NCBI GenBank assembly: GCA_036388675.1
Contig: DASVRI010000013.1
Span: forward strand, 124,001 to 188,000
DNA length: 64,000 bases
Origin: DASVUS01 sp036388675
Lineage (GTDB): Bacteria > Armatimonadota > Abditibacteriia > Abditibacteriales > Abditibacteriaceae
Direction: 5' to 3'
How positions within the stretch are numbered: position 1 is the stretch's first letter; each line of letters begins with the position of its first letter. Both the position numbers and the translations under genes were made by a program. This document shows positions 62,524 to 64,000 of the stretch, in pieces. Under the pieces are notes generated by a model, which was not told where the DNA came from, searched no databases, and was given only the letters and a program-made list of their open reading frames with translations.

Positions 62524-64000
62524 CTAGCCAGGCATCAACTGGTGGCCGACGCGGCCCTGCCAGGCGTCGATGAGGAGCCACACCAGCATCATGACAATAT
62601 CGCCCAGCGCCAGGCCCAGGAAGAGCGGCGTTGCTTTACGGTAAGTATCGCTGCCGCCAAAGCGTGTGATGAGCGTCTTGGCCATCCAGCCGAGGAAAGT
62701 AGAGAACCACAGGCGCTGAATCGGATAGGTAAGGCACATCAAGAAGCCCAACGGATGCAGCGGAAACCACAAAAAGCGGCTGCGCGCTATCATCATTCCG
62801 TAGGTCATAAATGCACCGACCGCGAGCCAGATCCAGTTTGTCCAACGAACATCGCTGATGCCGCTAATCAACTGGTTGGCGTTGGTGGCCGGCTGCTGCG
62901 CACCGCCCTGTGCAAACCAGCTCTCAAGCGCCAGGCCGCCGCTTTCATAGCCCAGCCTAACGTTCATCCACATGCTCATGACCAGCGTGATCGTGACCAC
63001 AGCCATAATCAGCGCCAGCAGCGGCTTCATGCGAATTTTGCGGTCATGCGCCAGTTTAAAACCCTGCACAAAAGAAGGCAGCAGGAAGGCGCGCATATCG
63101 GTCATCAGTGAACCTTGCAGAAAAGCGCCCGGCACAATGCTTTGGGGCGGCAGCAGCGTGCCCGTTCCCGAGCCGACAAGCTGCGCCATTGTGCCAAGAG
63201 AAGTCCAGCCCTGCTGCACAAACAGCAAGCCGCCTTCAACCACCAGGCGGGTGAGCGCAATGGAGATCACCAGATAGGAAAGCCACAATGCCAGCGCCGC
63301 GCCCGGCCCCATGCCGGCGGCACAGCTCCACCCGATGATGAAAATAAACGACAGCACAAAACCCCAGAACGCAACCGGATAAGAAAGCGCTTCGGTCTTC
63401 TCCGATTCACCGGCTTTCTCGCGGGCAAAAGCGCGGCGTGCCACATGCTTTAAGTGCTCGCGGCCCGTCCACAATACGATGGCAACATAGCCCAGGTAAG
63501 CTCCGACATGCTGGTAGCCGGTAAAGATCTTCGCGCCGCCGGTATTACCAACCATGTTGGGCAGCGCATCCGGCATAAAGCCGGCATAGTAGGCCGCCAC
63601 AAGCTGGAACTTGATGAACCAGTAAAAGAACCACAATGAGAAGGAAACTTCGCTGGTCAGCAGGTAGGTAATGCCGATCATGATCGGATACACCTGAATG
63701 TTAATCCAACCGGCCTGGTTCCACGGCACTTCACTGAAGAAGTTTCCGCTGATAGCCAGCGGGAACGTCGGGACATCGGGGAAATAAAGGTTCAGCCCGG
63801 TCAGCATTTGAATGAAGAGACCAATGCCTGCGCCGATCCATGTAAGTGGATTGCGGAAGAAACGACCGATCACGCCATATTGGTCGGGCCGATCAACATC
63901 TTCAGTGAGTTCCAACGGCAGGCGCAGCAGCGGAAAGGCGAGGGCTTCGCGTTCGCTCCATTGCGCGCGCACGATGACGCTGAGACACGCCAGCATGAAG
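62524..64000 (-). CDS. DUF6785-like multi-pass membrane protein, 5' end outside the window
   Basis: At least 490 residues; the frame is open past base 64000, so the start is missing. About ten membrane helices are seen. Recognisable segments: EREALAFPLLRLPLELTEDV, PWNQAGWINIQVYPIMIGIT and FFRNPLTWIGAGIGLFIQML, plus GFKLAHDRKIRMKP and SRFLWFPLHPLGFLMCLTYP. These suit the DUF6785 family, distant relatives of OPT-type oligopeptide transporters that are common in Planctomycetes and Armatimonadota. The assignment is from memory of the family, and the substrate is unknown. Confidence 0.75.
   Translation of the reverse strand, partial: FMLACLSVIVRAQWSEREALAFPLLRLPLELTEDVDRPDQYGVIGRFFRNPLTWIGAGIGLFIQMLTGLNLYFPDVPTFPLAISGNFFSEVPWNQAGWINIQVYPIMIGITYLLTSEVSFSLWFFYWFIKFQLVAAYYAGFMPDALPNMVGNTGGAKIFTGYQHVGAYLGYVAIVLWTGREHLKHVARRAFAREKAGESEKTEALSYPVAFWGFVLSFIFIIGWSCAAGMGPGAALALWLSYLVISIALTRLVVEGGLLFVQQGWTSLGTMAQLVGSGTGTLLPPQSIVPGAFLQGSLMTDMRAFLLPSFVQGFKLAHDRKIRMKPLLALIMAVVTITLVMSMWMNVRLGYESGGLALESWFAQGGAQQPATNANQLISGISDVRWTNWIWLAVGAFMTYGMMIARSRFLWFPLHPLGFLMCLTYPIQRLWFSTFLGWMAKTLITRFGGSDTYRKATPLFLGLALGDIVMMLVWLLIDAWQGRVGHQLMPG

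Noticed and set aside
62446..63111. Long plus-strand open frame antisense to the DUF6785-like gene
   Set aside because: It has Gln/His/Arg-rich sequence typical of a reversed membrane-protein frame and no initiation signal, while the minus-strand frame reads as a clear multi-helix protein.

Overview
The window is about 64 kb of bacterial chromosome, moderately GC-rich and densely packed. It encodes housekeeping proteins, envelope and type IV pilus machinery and signalling proteins. I see no phage, insertion-sequence transposase, CRISPR array, rRNA or tRNA. The protein families fit a deep-branching environmental bacterium, possibly Armatimonadota or a relative: a Cu-amine-oxidase-N-like stalk on a phosphodiester glycosidase, a DUF6785-like membrane protein, PilM/N/O/P with Gly/Pro-rich additions, and the FAD_oxidored family. 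That placement is inference; no marker gene here settles it.

Layout. 0-5 kb: DUF58 protein (cut by the window edge), TgpA-like transglutaminase, DNA polymerase III delta. 5-11 kb: glycosidase, GT39-like glycosyltransferase, phosphohexomutase. 11-17 kb: a 2022-residue REC/PAS/GAF/GGDEF/EAL protein. 17-26 kb: pyrophosphatase (minus), then PASTA kinase, ECF sigma factor, zinc-finger anti-sigma-like protein and VIT/VWA protein. 26-35 kb: hemL, TadE/TadG-like proteins, MoxR, CoaE, an FAD oxidoreductase, a membrane protein and HisG. 35-44.5 kb: type IV pilus/secretin locus pilM-N-O-P, an STN-domain protein and the secretin. 45-48 kb: NYN/LOTUS RNase-like protein and QueG. 48-56.4 kb: the classic nusA-ylxR-infB-ylxP-rbfA-nrnA-(DUF4870)-truB-ribF translation operon. 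56.4-64 kb: Gfo/Idh/MocA oxidoreductase, CheY-like regulator, glycerate kinase, two paralogous small membrane proteins, MtaB and a DUF6785-like protein cut by the right edge.

The most unusual signal is not a gene. The 8-bp perfect palindrome GAGTACTC occurs at least 60 times by my reading, about once per kilobase, whereas a random 8-mer would be expected about once in the window. It lies on both sides of gene boundaries, in genes of either orientation and in all three codon phases. It also forms parts of start-codon regions and terminator stems. This resembles the HIP1 palindrome of cyanobacteria but with a different sequence. The window also has at least two families of short non-coding inverted-repeat elements and many 14-15-bp tandem duplications.
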